A stretch of DNA of 64,000 nt from Saccharomonospora glauca K62 (GTDB taxonomy: Bacteria > Actinomycetota > Actinomycetes > Mycobacteriales > Pseudonocardiaceae): contig NZ_CM001484.1 in NCBI RefSeq assembly GCF_000243395.2, forward strand, positions 2,413,847 to 2,477,846. The letters are read 5' to 3'. The notes beneath the pieces are model-generated. The model saw only the letters and a program-made list of their open reading frames with translations. It was not told where the DNA came from and did not search any database. Each line of letters begins with the position of its first letter. Within the stretch, counting starts at the first letter, position 1. Position numbers and translations under genes: made by a program. Shown here one piece after another: positions 1 through 6,808 of this stretch.

Positions 1-2
1 AC

Positions 3-203
3 GAGCTGGTGCTGCTCGACCACGGCGAGGTACGCGCGGCCGGGGCTCCGGACGAGGTACTGCGTCCGGAGGTCCTCGAACCCGTGTACCGCATCGGAGT
101 GCGGCGTGTGTTCTCCGACGGCGGCCTGCACCTGTTGTTCCATCCCCTCACCCGCTCCCACGCGGAGGCTGGTCCCGCGTCGTCCGATGCCACGTCCGCC
201 TAG
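3..203 (+). CDS. ABC transporter ATP-binding protein, C-terminal end (partial)
   Basis: The reading frame is open from the window edge and stops with TAG at 201-203, so only about the last 66 residues are present. The tail VLLDHGEVRAAGAPDEVL, then PEVLEPVYRIGVRRV, matches the C-terminal end of FecE/BtuD/HmuV-type ATPases, which energise import of iron-siderophores, haem or vitamin B12 through FecCD permeases. Walker A, signature and Walker B motifs would lie upstream of the window. B12 uptake would fit the neighbouring B12-dependent ethanolamine ammonia-lyase, but the fragment cannot settle the substrate. Confidence 0.7.
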   Translation, partial: ELVLLDHGEVRAAGAPDEVLRPEVLEPVYRIGVRRVFSDGGLHLLFHPLTRSHAEAGPASSDATSA

Positions 204-219
204 GCGGTACCGCCGTTTT
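203..219 (+). terminator. Terminator-like hairpin after the ABC ATPase gene
   Basis: The perfect palindrome GGCGGTACCGCC (203-214) is followed by G and TTTT. An overlapping palindrome CCGCCTAGGCGG covers 196-207. Position right at the stop codon and the short T-run suggest an intrinsic terminator isolating this gene from eutB. Confidence 0.5.
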
Positions 220-274
220 CCCGCGGTGTCGAACCGGCCCGGCTGACGTACCATATGAGATTCGACGTCCGTCC

Positions 275-1702
275 GTGTCCGGGGAGCGAGATGGCGTGTA
301 CAGACAACAGGTCCGCGGAGTCACCCACACGTTCTCCAGCCTGGTCGAGGTGATGGCGAAGGCCACGCCCTCGCGCTCGGGCGACGAACTCGCCGGGTGC
401 GCCGCGGAGTCGGACCGCGAGCGCGCCGCCGCGCAATGGGTGCTCGCGGACATTCCGTTGACCGATTTCCTCGACCACCCCGTGGTCCCCTACGAAGAGG
501 ACGAGGTCACCCGGTTGATCATCGACACCCACGACGCCGCGGCGTTCCAGCCCGTGTCGCATCTGACGGTGGGCGGGTTCCGGGACTGGCTGCTCGCCAC
601 CGCCGCCCGCGACGACGGAGACGCCCAGCTCTCGGCGCTCGCGCCCGGCCTGACACCGGAGATGGTCGCCGCGGTCTCCAAGGTGATGCGCAACCAGGAC
701 CTCATCGCCGTGTCCCGCGCCGTCACCCACACGTCGGCGTTTCGCACCACCATCGGACTTCCGGGCCGGTTGAGCACGCGGCTGCAACCGAACCACCCGA
801 CCGACGATCCGGGTGGTGTGGCCGCCGCCGTTCTCGACGGTCTGCTGTTGGGGTGTGGTGACGCGGTCATCGGGGTCAACCCGGCCGGCGACGATCCCCG
901 TCGCACGGCGGACCTGCTGCGCCTGCTCGACGAGATCCGCGAGCGGTACCGGATTCCCACGCAGTCCTGCGTGCTGACGCACGTCACCACCACGCTCGAT
1001 CTGATCGCCGAGGGGGCCCCGGTGGATCTGGTCTTTCAGTCGATCGCCGGGACCGAGGCCGCCAACCGCAGCTTCGGGGTCTCGCTGTCCTTGTTGGCCG
1101 AGGCCCACGACGCGGGCCGGTCGCTGAGGCGTGGCACGGTCGGCGACAACGTCATGTACTTCGAGACCGGGCAGGGCTCGGCCCTGTCCGCGGGAGCCCA
1201 TCTCGGGACCGGTGGCAGGCCCGTCGACCAGCAGACGTTGGAGGCGCGCACCTACGCGGTCGCCCGCGCCTTCGAACCGCTGTTGGTGAACACCGTCGTG
1301 GGGTTCATCGGACCGGAATACCTCTACGACGCCAAGCAGATCATCCGGGCCGGGCTGGAGGACCGGTTCTGTGGCGCCCTGCTGGGGCTGCCCATGGGGG
1401 TGGACGTCTGCTACACCAACCACGCCGTCGCCGACCAGGACGACATGGACGTCCTGTTGACGCTGCTGGCCGCCGCGGGCTGCGCGTTCGTCATCACCGT
1501 GCCCGGCGCCGACGACGTGATGCTGGGGTACCAGAGCCTGGCCTTCCACGACGTCCTCTACGCCCGCCGGTTGCTGGGGCTGCGTCCCGCACCCGAGTTC
1601 GAGCGATGGTTGCGGGACCTGGAGCTGGCCGACGATCGCGGCAGGGTGCTTCCCACCGCGTTGGACACCTCGCCCCTGCGGGAGTTGGTGAGCGGGCTGT
1701 GA
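275..1702 (+). CDS. eutB: Ethanolamine ammonia-lyase large subunit EutB
   Basis: The 475-residue protein is the catalytic large subunit of the adenosylcobalamin-dependent lyase that converts ethanolamine to acetaldehyde and ammonia. EutB hallmarks run throughout: SGDELAG and EDEVTRLI near the N terminus, GDAVIGVNP, CVLTHVTTTLDLI, YFETGQGSALSAGA, NTVVGFIGPEYLYDAKQII, and the C-terminal PAPEFERWL. Length equals the usual 450-475. The GTG at 275 opens the frame; an in-frame GTG at 296 (VYRQQV) starts nearer to where E. coli EutB begins and may be the real start. The stop overlaps the eutC start as GTGA (1699-1702), so the two subunits are translationally coupled. EutB looks intact, but its partner EutC is split by the inserted element, so holoenzyme activity is doubtful while the element is in place. 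Confidence 0.95.
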   Translation: MSGERDGVYRQQVRGVTHTFSSLVEVMAKATPSRSGDELAGCAAESDRERAAAQWVLADIPLTDFLDHPVVPYEEDEVTRLIIDTHDAAAFQPVSHLTVGGFRDWLLATAARDDGDAQLSALAPGLTPEMVAAVSKVMRNQDLIAVSRAVTHTSAFRTTIGLPGRLSTRLQPNHPTDDPGGVAAAVLDGLLLGCGDAVIGVNPAGDDPRRTADLLRLLDEIRERYRIPTQSCVLTHVTTTLDLIAEGAPVDLVFQSIAGTEAANRSFGVSLSLLAEAHDAGRSLRRGTVGDNVMYFETGQGSALSAGAHLGTGGRPVDQQTLEARTYAVARAFEPLLVNTVVGFIGPEYLYDAKQIIRAGLEDRFCGALLGLPMGVDVCYTNHAVADQDDMDVLLTLLAAAGCAFVITVPGADDVMLGYQSLAFHDVLYARRLLGLRPAPEFERWLRDLELADDRGRVLPTALDTSPLRELVSGL

Positions 1703-1761
1703 GTGGCTCCGAGCTCGGCCGGGACGAACGATCGGCGGCCGTGGACGCGTGGCGTCCGCTA
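1699..1761 (+). pseudogene. eutC: eutC 5' fragment (21 codons), interrupted by the integrative element
   Basis: A GTG at 1699 overlaps the eutB stop and encodes 21 EutC residues ending DAWRPL at the attachment core. Beyond 1761 the frame runs into the element and stops at TAG 1819-1821, giving a 40-codon chimera that overlaps the integrase start at 1806. Joining 1761 to 10918 gives DAWRPL followed by RRLTRARIGLGRTGD, the conserved start of the EutC fold, in one uninterrupted frame of 283 codons, a normal EutC length. This shows that the integration site lies within eutC. Confidence 0.9.
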
Positions 1762-1777
1762 GCGCATATCGGGGTTG
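1757..1777 (+). other. attL: core CGCTA plus left-end arm
   Basis: The core CGCTA (1757-1761) is followed by the element arm AGCGCATATCGGGGTTG (1761-1777), which is the reverse complement, with one mismatch, of the arm at the right end. Host eutC sequence lies to the left. Confidence 0.8.
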
Positions 1778-1805
1778 CAACACTGGTCCACGTAAGCTTG
1801 GTTGC

Positions 1806-3242
1806 ATGGTCGAACTGGTAGCGCTGAGGAAGACGAACGAGGTGGCGGCCTACGTCCGCGCCTCCATGGACCGCAAGGGCGACCGCTGGACGGTCGATAC
1901 CCAGCTGAGGAAGATCAAGGCGCTGGCCGAGGCCAAGGACTGGAACGTGGTCGAGGTCTACGAGGACAACGCGGTGTCGGCGACGAAGAAGCGCCGCGCT
2001 GGCACCCGGTGGGCAGAGATGCTGGACGACGCCCGAGCAGGCCGGTTCTCGATGGTCGTCGCCGTGGACATGGACCGCCTCCTGCGCAGCACCAAGGATC
2101 TCAACACACTGATCGACCTCGGTCTGCGCGTCGTCACCGTGGACGGCGAGATCGACCTCTCGACGGCGGACGGCGAGTTCCGGGCGACGATGCTCGCCGC
2201 CCTCGCCCGGTTCGAAGCCCGGCGCAAGGCAGAGCGCCAGATCAGATCGAACGAGCGCCGACGTACAGAAGGCATCCCCACGTCGGCCTGGAAGGCGTTC
2301 GGCTGGACGCGCGATGGCGAGTTGATCCCCGAGGAGGCCGAGGCCGTGCGGCGAGCCTTCGACGCGTTCCTCGGCGAGCCGTCGCTGTCGATCCGACGCA
2401 TCCGCGAGGACCTGAACAGCGCCGGTCACCTCACCGCGCGCGGGTCGGAGTTCTCAGTCGATGCCGTGAGGTACCTGCTGGCGAACCCGCTCTACGCTGG
2501 CTACATCAAGCACTACGCGTCGGGCGAGCTGTACCCCGTGCAGGGCGAGGTGTTCCCGCCAATTGTGAGCGAGCAGACGTGGCGGGCCGCGGTTGCGAAG
2601 CTGGAGGACAACGTGCGGAGGTCGGCGAGGCAGGGGAACCAGCCGAAGTACCTACTCTCCGGGATCGGCCTGTGCGGAAAGTGCGGGGCGACGCTTGTCT
2701 CGGGGACGAACAGCCGCAAGCAGCCGACGTATCGCTGTGGAGAGCACTTCCACCTCACGCGCCAGCGCGAGCCCGTCGATGCGATGGTCACCGAGGCGGT
2801 GCTCACCCGCCTGTCCTCGGTGGACGTGCACGACCTGGTGATGCCGCAGGAGGACGGTAGGCCGGACCGCGAGGAGCTGCTGACCGAGCGGAACGCGCTG
2901 GTCGAGCGCGTGAAGGAACTGAGCCCGCTGCTGCGCGACATCCATCAGCCGGTCCTTGAGATCACGGCGGCGATCAATGACGTGAAGGCCCGCATCGACG
3001 AGATCGACGCGGAGCTGCTCGACCGCTCGGTGTCGGCGGCGGTGAAGCTGCTCGCGGACGTGGACGAGCTGGTCGGAACCGTGGAGCGCCGGGAGATGGT
3101 CGAGTCGAAGTGGAAGGCGCTGGATGTGGACCGTCGCCGGATGCTCGTGGACGAGCTGGTGACGGTGACCGTCGCGCCGATCCGGCCCGGTCACGTGCGG
3201 TTCGATCCCGACCTCATCCGGATCGAGCCGCGTCGCGATTGA
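1806..3242 (+). CDS. Large serine recombinase (site-specific integrase)
   Basis: The 478-residue protein is predicted to catalyse integration, and with a directionality factor excision, between attP and eutC attB. Domain order is that of large serine integrases: N-terminal resolvase domain (about 10-150) with the nucleophile serine in YVRASMDRKG and the DMDRLLRS motif; recombinase domain (about 155-260, with VRYLLANPLYAGYI); zinc ribbon beginning CGKCG with a later CGEHFH; then a coiled coil (about 370-440). The ATG at 1806 has only a weak ribosome binding site; the in-frame GTG at 1749 lies in host eutC DNA and is rejected. The gene begins 45 bp inside attL and follows eutB-eutC' on the same strand, so transcription may come from the host eut promoter in the integrated state and from the merR side in the circular form. 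Confidence 0.92.
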   Translation: MVELVALRKTNEVAAYVRASMDRKGDRWTVDTQLRKIKALAEAKDWNVVEVYEDNAVSATKKRRAGTRWAEMLDDARAGRFSMVVAVDMDRLLRSTKDLNTLIDLGLRVVTVDGEIDLSTADGEFRATMLAALARFEARRKAERQIRSNERRRTEGIPTSAWKAFGWTRDGELIPEEAEAVRRAFDAFLGEPSLSIRRIREDLNSAGHLTARGSEFSVDAVRYLLANPLYAGYIKHYASGELYPVQGEVFPPIVSEQTWRAAVAKLEDNVRRSARQGNQPKYLLSGIGLCGKCGATLVSGTNSRKQPTYRCGEHFHLTRQREPVDAMVTEAVLTRLSSVDVHDLVMPQEDGRPDREELLTERNALVERVKELSPLLRDIHQPVLEITAAINDVKARIDEIDAELLDRSVSAAVKLLADVDELVGTVERREMVESKWKALDVDRRRMLVDELVTVTVAPIRPGHVRFDPDLIRIEPRRD

Positions 3243-3283
3243 CTCATGATTCGACTCGTCATTGCAATGGTGAGTCGAGTCAT
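3239..3283 (+). promoter_or_regulatory. Dyad operator-like site downstream of int
   Basis: Arms ATGATTCGACTC (3246-3257) and GAGTCGAGTCAT (3272-3283) are inverted with one mismatch around a 14-nt spacer that contains the palindrome ATTGCAAT. A TTGACT (3239-3244) overlapping the int stop could be a -35 box for rightward transcription of the leader and rep operon, which would place the dyad over the promoter. A double-strand origin or oriT are alternatives, because this is the only sizeable non-coding stretch of the element. Confidence 0.45.
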
Positions 3284-3512
3284 GGGAGAATCGTTGCAGA
3301 GGCGAATGGACAGCGCTTCGTGGTCCGCGGGGGCAGCGAAGTGGCATGTCCCCGGGCTGGCAAACGGAGTGAACCTCGCGTGAGCGAGGGTGAGACACCC
3401 CCGGTGAAACGAAAGCAATCCCCGACGGGCGGGCCACCGTCGAAGCTCCGACCGAGAGGTCGCCAAGAGTGAGGGCTCTTGGAACTCCCGAAGAACGATC
3501 TTCGGGAGTTTT
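3284..3512 (+). ncRNA. Putative structured leader RNA upstream of the rep operon
   Basis: About 230 nt without a convincing gene contain a chain of perfect hairpins: CCTCGC/GCGAGG closed by a GTGA (GNRA) loop at 3374-3389; CGACGG/CCGTCG at 3423-3442; CGACC/GGTCG with a GAGA (GNRA) loop at 3449-3462; CCAAGAG/CTCTTGG at 3463-3482; and a terminator at 3483-3510 with a T-run. A 38-codon ORF (3267-3383) overlaps the 5' half and ends in the first GNRA loop; it may be a leader peptide or chance. No known RNA family was recognised. A cis-regulatory attenuator or copy-control RNA for rep is the simplest reading. Confidence 0.45.
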
Positions 3513-3514
3513 CT
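3483..3514 (+). terminator. Intrinsic terminator overlapping the ribosome binding site of the rep operon
   Basis: AACTCCCGAAG (3483-3493) and CTTCGGGAGTT (3500-3510) form a perfect 11-bp stem with a 6-nt loop, followed by TTCT. The GGGAG inside the 3' arm lies 6 nt before the ATG at 3515, so the same hairpin would both terminate transcription and hide the Shine-Dalgarno sequence. This points to conditional read-through into the rep operon. Confidence 0.65.
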
Positions 3515-3721
3515 ATGTCCTCGACGGACACCCGCACTTTCACGAGCCTTCCGCCTGACCTCGAGCAGGGGCAGGGGCTCCCTGCCCGCGATGAGGGCCT
3601 CGCGCCCGTCATCGCCGCCGCCCGCGCTGCGGGTCGCGTGGCTGGTGAGCGGTTGACTCATACTCCGCTGAACCCGCGCCAGCGCGCCACCGTCGCCGCC
3701 ATGATGGGCGGTGATCGCTGA
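3515..3721 (+). CDS. Small protein of the element, unknown function
   Basis: The 68-residue protein MSSTDTRTFTSLPPDLEQGQ... ends GGDR and matches no family that I recognise. It is hydrophilic with an Ala-rich centre (VIAAARAAGRVAGERL) and has no membrane segment. The ATG at 3515 is chosen because GGGAG lies 6 nt upstream; an in-frame TTG at 3479 would place the start inside the preceding hairpin. Its TGA overlaps the next ATG by one base (TGATG), so it is coupled to the HTH gene and rep. An accessory or copy-control role is inferred only from position. Confidence 0.6.
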   Translation: MSSTDTRTFTSLPPDLEQGQGLPARDEGLAPVIAAARAAGRVAGERLTHTPLNPRQRATVAAMMGGDR

Positions 3722-3969
3722 TGAGCGCGAACTCCGCCGCCTTCGATCACCTGACCGGCTTCCGCTGGCGTCAGGGCGACCCCTCCCTCGCCAACATGGA
3801 GGCACGGCTCTACGACCTCGGCGTGCTCCGCTCCGTGCTGGAAGAGGCCGTCGAGATCGCCGTCGCCGACGCCCGCGCCGAGGGCGTGACGTGGGCCAGG
3901 ATCGGCGACGCCCTCGGCGTCACGCACCAGGCCGTGATCAAGCGTTACCGCAAGGGCGGTGGTCGCTGA
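3721..3969 (+). CDS. Small helix-turn-helix protein
   Basis: The 82-residue protein carries a clear C-terminal helix-turn-helix, VTWARIGDALGVTHQAVIKRY, typical of small DNA-binding regulators and sigma-like HTH domains. The N-terminal half is mostly helical and acidic. It is tightly coupled by one-base TGATG overlaps to both the preceding small ORF and the rep gene, suggesting a copy-control or accessory replication role. The dyad at 3246-3283 is a candidate target. Function beyond DNA binding is not shown by the sequence. Confidence 0.65.
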   Translation: MSANSAAFDHLTGFRWRQGDPSLANMEARLYDLGVLRSVLEEAVEIAVADARAEGVTWARIGDALGVTHQAVIKRYRKGGGR

Positions 3970-6221
3970 TGCACCCCGACGCCCGCAACCTCAGCACCGA
4001 TCCCGTCGACCTGACCCCGCCCGGAGGGCCTGGTCTGGCACCCGCCGAAGGCGGGGTGCCCGGTGCCGTTCCGAGCGACGGGAACCGGGCTCTCCCCGTC
4101 GGGGACGATTTTGCCGGAAACGGCTATACGGCTGCACCGACCGATTCCGGCGAGTCCGAGATTCCCGCCGATCTCAGCTCTGACCAGGGAACTGTCGCCG
4201 CTCTGCATGCGCGGCCCTCCTTGGGTGGCCGCGCATCCGTTTCGGAAACGGCTGCACCGGCGCCTACCTCGGGTGCAAGCGTGGACTTCGCCGAGCTGGA
4301 CGTGCCGGGGGCCGATCCCGGTGACGAGGTCGAACCGTTCGTCGTCGAGTCCACGCCTGCGCAGGTCGCCGAGGCGAAGGCGTTCTTCGCCGCCGCGAAG
4401 ACGGCGGAGAGCCCGGAGCAGGCGAAGCGCGCCCGTATGCAGTCACGCGTGTTCTCGGTGATGCAGTACCGCGAGCACCCGGAGACCGGCGAGGTCATGC
4501 TCACGCAGGAGCAGATCGACGAGGGCCTCGCGGCGCTGGGCGATCGCCTCCACCGCTGGGCCTACGTGTGGCACCCGTATGACCGCCTGGTCGAGGTGGA
4601 CGAGGGTACAGGCGAGACGGTGTGCTGCGGGATCAAGGGCCTGCACGCTCACATGGTGTTGTGGGTCGCTGATGCTGATGGTCCGCGTCCTACGATCCGC
4701 ACCGTCTCCGACGCCTTCTCGATCCCCTCGGCTCGCGTGAAGCCGCCAAAAGAGACTGCCGAGCAGGAAGGCACCGAGCACAAGGGCCGCGGCGCGGCAG
4801 AGAAGGCGTTCTTCGATCTCGCTGAGTACCTGCCGCATGAGTCGCGGGGGAAGAACGCCATCCCGGGCATCCACCAGCCGGAGCGGCACTACCTCGTGGA
4901 CAAGACGCAGGAGGGCATGCCTGGCAAGTACCAGTACGGCCGGGGCCGGATCGTCGCGAACTTCGATTTCGGGCGGGAGCTGGACGCGCACATGGCGATG
5001 CGCCGCAACGCCGCTGAGGGCGGAGGCAGGGCGAAGCTCAGCAAGCTCTTCCAGGCCGTGGGCAAGGGCTCGCTGACGCTGAAGCAGGTCCGCGATCAGG
5101 AGCCCGCGATCTACTTCGCGAAGGGCAACCTGGCGCACTTCCAGAAGCTGCGCGGCGACTTCCTCGCGTATCAGGACGCACCGGAGTCGGTCATGAACTT
5201 CTACGTGTTCGGCGAGGGCGGCACGGGCAAGGACCTGCTCGCGAAGGCGCTGGCTCGCGCTCTGGCCCCGGATGCGGACAAGCCGTACTTCAAGGTGGGC
5301 GGCGAGAACGTCTCGTGGGAGGGCTACGACGGCGAGCCGGTCGTGATCTGGGAGGACACGCGCGTCGGTGACATGATCCGCACGGCCAAGAGCCGCGGGA
5401 TGCTCTTCCGCATTCTCGGCCCGTGGCGCGAGCCGGACGAGAAGCCGATCGTGAACATCAAGGGATCGAAGACTCAGTTGCTCAACCGGGTGAACATCGT
5501 TACGGGTCCCGAGGGCTACGAGGAGTTCCTCCGCGGCTTGGCTGGCGAGTACGAGTCGATGCAGGGCGGCGTGCGGGTCAAGCACCAGGCGGAGAACCTC
5601 GGGCAGGGGTTCCGCCGCTTCCCGGTGATCATCCCGGTCGCCGAGCGCGAGTTCTCGATCTTCGTGAACTCCGGTGTGCTCAACGGCACCCGCGAGTACC
5701 AGCGTTATGAGCGGTACGAGCACATGCGCCAGGACCTGGAGTTGCTGGCGCGCAGGTGCAAGGCGATCAAGGACACCGCGGAGCGCGAGCGCGTGCGCGG
5801 AGAGATCGAGGCGCGCACGGTCGCGCCGATCGTGGAGCAGCACGACCGGATAGCGCGCCCCGAACTGGAGGCGATCAACGGGGACGAACTGTTCGCGGAA
5901 TTCGCTGGAGTCGGCCAGCCGATCCAGCCGAGCGCTGAGGAGATCGCCGCCGCCGAAGAGGCGGCGAAGTGTGACCGTGAGGTCGTCGAGGAGCAGCAGC
6001 GCAGGCGGCTCGCCGAGCTGGAGGAGCACAACCGTGAGTTGCAGCTCTGCACGTGTTCCACTCCGCAGGCGGGCGTCTACGCGCGGCATGGGGATGAGTG
6101 CCTGGCGCTCTCCGAGGATGAGCGTCAGCGCCGCGCTGAGGCGAAGCAGAAGGTGCTCGATGCGAAGGTCGCGCGGCTCCGCGCGAACGGCGGTCTGCTG
6201 GTCGCGGGAGGTGCGGCATGA
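3969..6221 (+). CDS. Rolling-circle replication initiator Rep with helicase domain
   Basis: The 750-residue protein combines an N-terminal HUH-endonuclease-like region, with the His-hydrophobe-His motif in KGLHAHMVLWV (about residue 222), and a central P-loop ATPase with Walker A FGEGGTGKD (about 417) and Walker B PVVIWEDTR. This matches Rep proteins of actinobacterial rolling-circle plasmids, which nick the double-strand origin and unwind DNA with a superfamily 3-type helicase. A charged C-terminal region (about 570-740) follows. The first 120 residues are low complexity. ATG at 3969 overlaps the preceding stop, and the stop overlaps the mobC-like gene as ATGA. A Rep on an integrating element suggests replication of the excised circle. 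The catalytic Tyr was not assigned with certainty. Confidence 0.8.
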   Translation: MHPDARNLSTDPVDLTPPGGPGLAPAEGGVPGAVPSDGNRALPVGDDFAGNGYTAAPTDSGESEIPADLSSDQGTVAALHARPSLGGRASVSETAAPAPTSGASVDFAELDVPGADPGDEVEPFVVESTPAQVAEAKAFFAAAKTAESPEQAKRARMQSRVFSVMQYREHPETGEVMLTQEQIDEGLAALGDRLHRWAYVWHPYDRLVEVDEGTGETVCCGIKGLHAHMVLWVADADGPRPTIRTVSDAFSIPSARVKPPKETAEQEGTEHKGRGAAEKAFFDLAEYLPHESRGKNAIPGIHQPERHYLVDKTQEGMPGKYQYGRGRIVANFDFGRELDAHMAMRRNAAEGGGRAKLSKLFQAVGKGSLTLKQVRDQEPAIYFAKGNLAHFQKLRGDFLAYQDAPESVMNFYVFGEGGTGKDLLAKALARALAPDADKPYFKVGGENVSWEGYDGEPVVIWEDTRVGDMIRTAKSRGMLFRILGPWREPDEKPIVNIKGSKTQLLNRVNIVTGPEGYEEFLRGLAGEYESMQGGVRVKHQAENLGQGFRRFPVIIPVAEREFSIFVNSGVLNGTREYQRYERYEHMRQDLELLARRCKAIKDTAERERVRGEIEARTVAPIVEQHDRIARPELEAINGDELFAEFAGVGQPIQPSAEEIAAAEEAAKCDREVVEEQQRRRLAELEEHNRELQLCTCSTPQAGVYARHGDECLALSEDERQRRAEAKQKVLDAKVARLRANGGLLVAGGAA

Positions 6222-6808
6222 GCACCGAACTCGATGGGCACTTCCAGGGGATCGAAGGGGGCGCAGCCCCCTCGCAAGCAGGCAAGGAGGACATGAGCGC
6301 CAGCGAAATGTCCGACGCGCCTACTGCTTGCCACTCTGGCGTACAGGCGGAGCAGCAGGCCGACTCCCGGGTGAACACCGGTCGGGCTGATGCGGAGGCT
6401 GTGCGCCAGAGTCACGGCGGCGCGGAGCGTCGTCGTGGCAGCGGCGGGCGGCTCGATACGCGCTTCGATGACGCCACGCTCGGGGCGGTTCGCACTCGTG
6501 CGAAGCGGCTCGGGCTGGCTCCGAGCACGTGGGTGCGGACCGTCGTGCGCGATGCGCTCCATGCATCTCGGAGCGAGGAGCTGGACGCCGCCGTGGCCGC
6601 GCACCTGCTCGGGGTCGAGGAGCGCGTGCAGGCGTCTGCTGATGCTCGGGAGCTGGCCGCCCAGGTGCGCCCGCTCGCGATCAACGTCAACGACCTGGAC
6701 CGCCGTGCTCGCGCGGGTGAGCCGGTGTCGCTGTCGGCGGAGGTGCCCGAGCTGATCGAGCTGCTCCGCGAGATCCGCGCCCTGCTCGGTGATCGGGCGG
6801 CCTCATGA
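6218..6808 (+). CDS. MobC-like relaxosome accessory protein
   Basis: The 196-residue protein has a disordered N-terminal third and then a ribbon-helix-helix-like segment, RLDTRFDDATLGAVRTRAKR followed by LGLAPSTWVRTVVRDAL, and a C-terminal region with the MobC-type pattern INVNDLDRRARAGEPVS and LIELLREIRALLGD. Proteins of this type bind oriT and help the relaxase open DNA. It overlaps rep and the relaxase gene by 4 bp on each side (ATGA), as in a single mobilization/replication operon. An exact family assignment needs profile comparison. Confidence 0.7.
   Translation: MSTELDGHFQGIEGGAAPSQAGKEDMSASEMSDAPTACHSGVQAEQQADSRVNTGRADAEAVRQSHGGAERRRGSGGRLDTRFDDATLGAVRTRAKRLGLAPSTWVRTVVRDALHASRSEELDAAVAAHLLGVEERVQASADARELAAQVRPLAINVNDLDRRARAGEPVSLSAEVPELIELLREIRALLGDRAAS

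Noticed and set aside
1749-1805. Integrase start at GTG 1749
   Set aside because: This stretch is host eutC and attL; the frame exists only because of integration. ATG 1806 is inside the element.
3267-3383. 38-codon ORF in the leader as a protein gene
   Set aside because: It overlaps strong RNA hairpins, stops inside a GNRA loop and has no family resemblance. It is kept only as a possible leader peptide.
3291-3472. Arg/Pro-rich frame (about 60 codons) before the terminator
   Set aside because: It has no start codon with a ribosome binding site, and the base-paired structure explains the region better.
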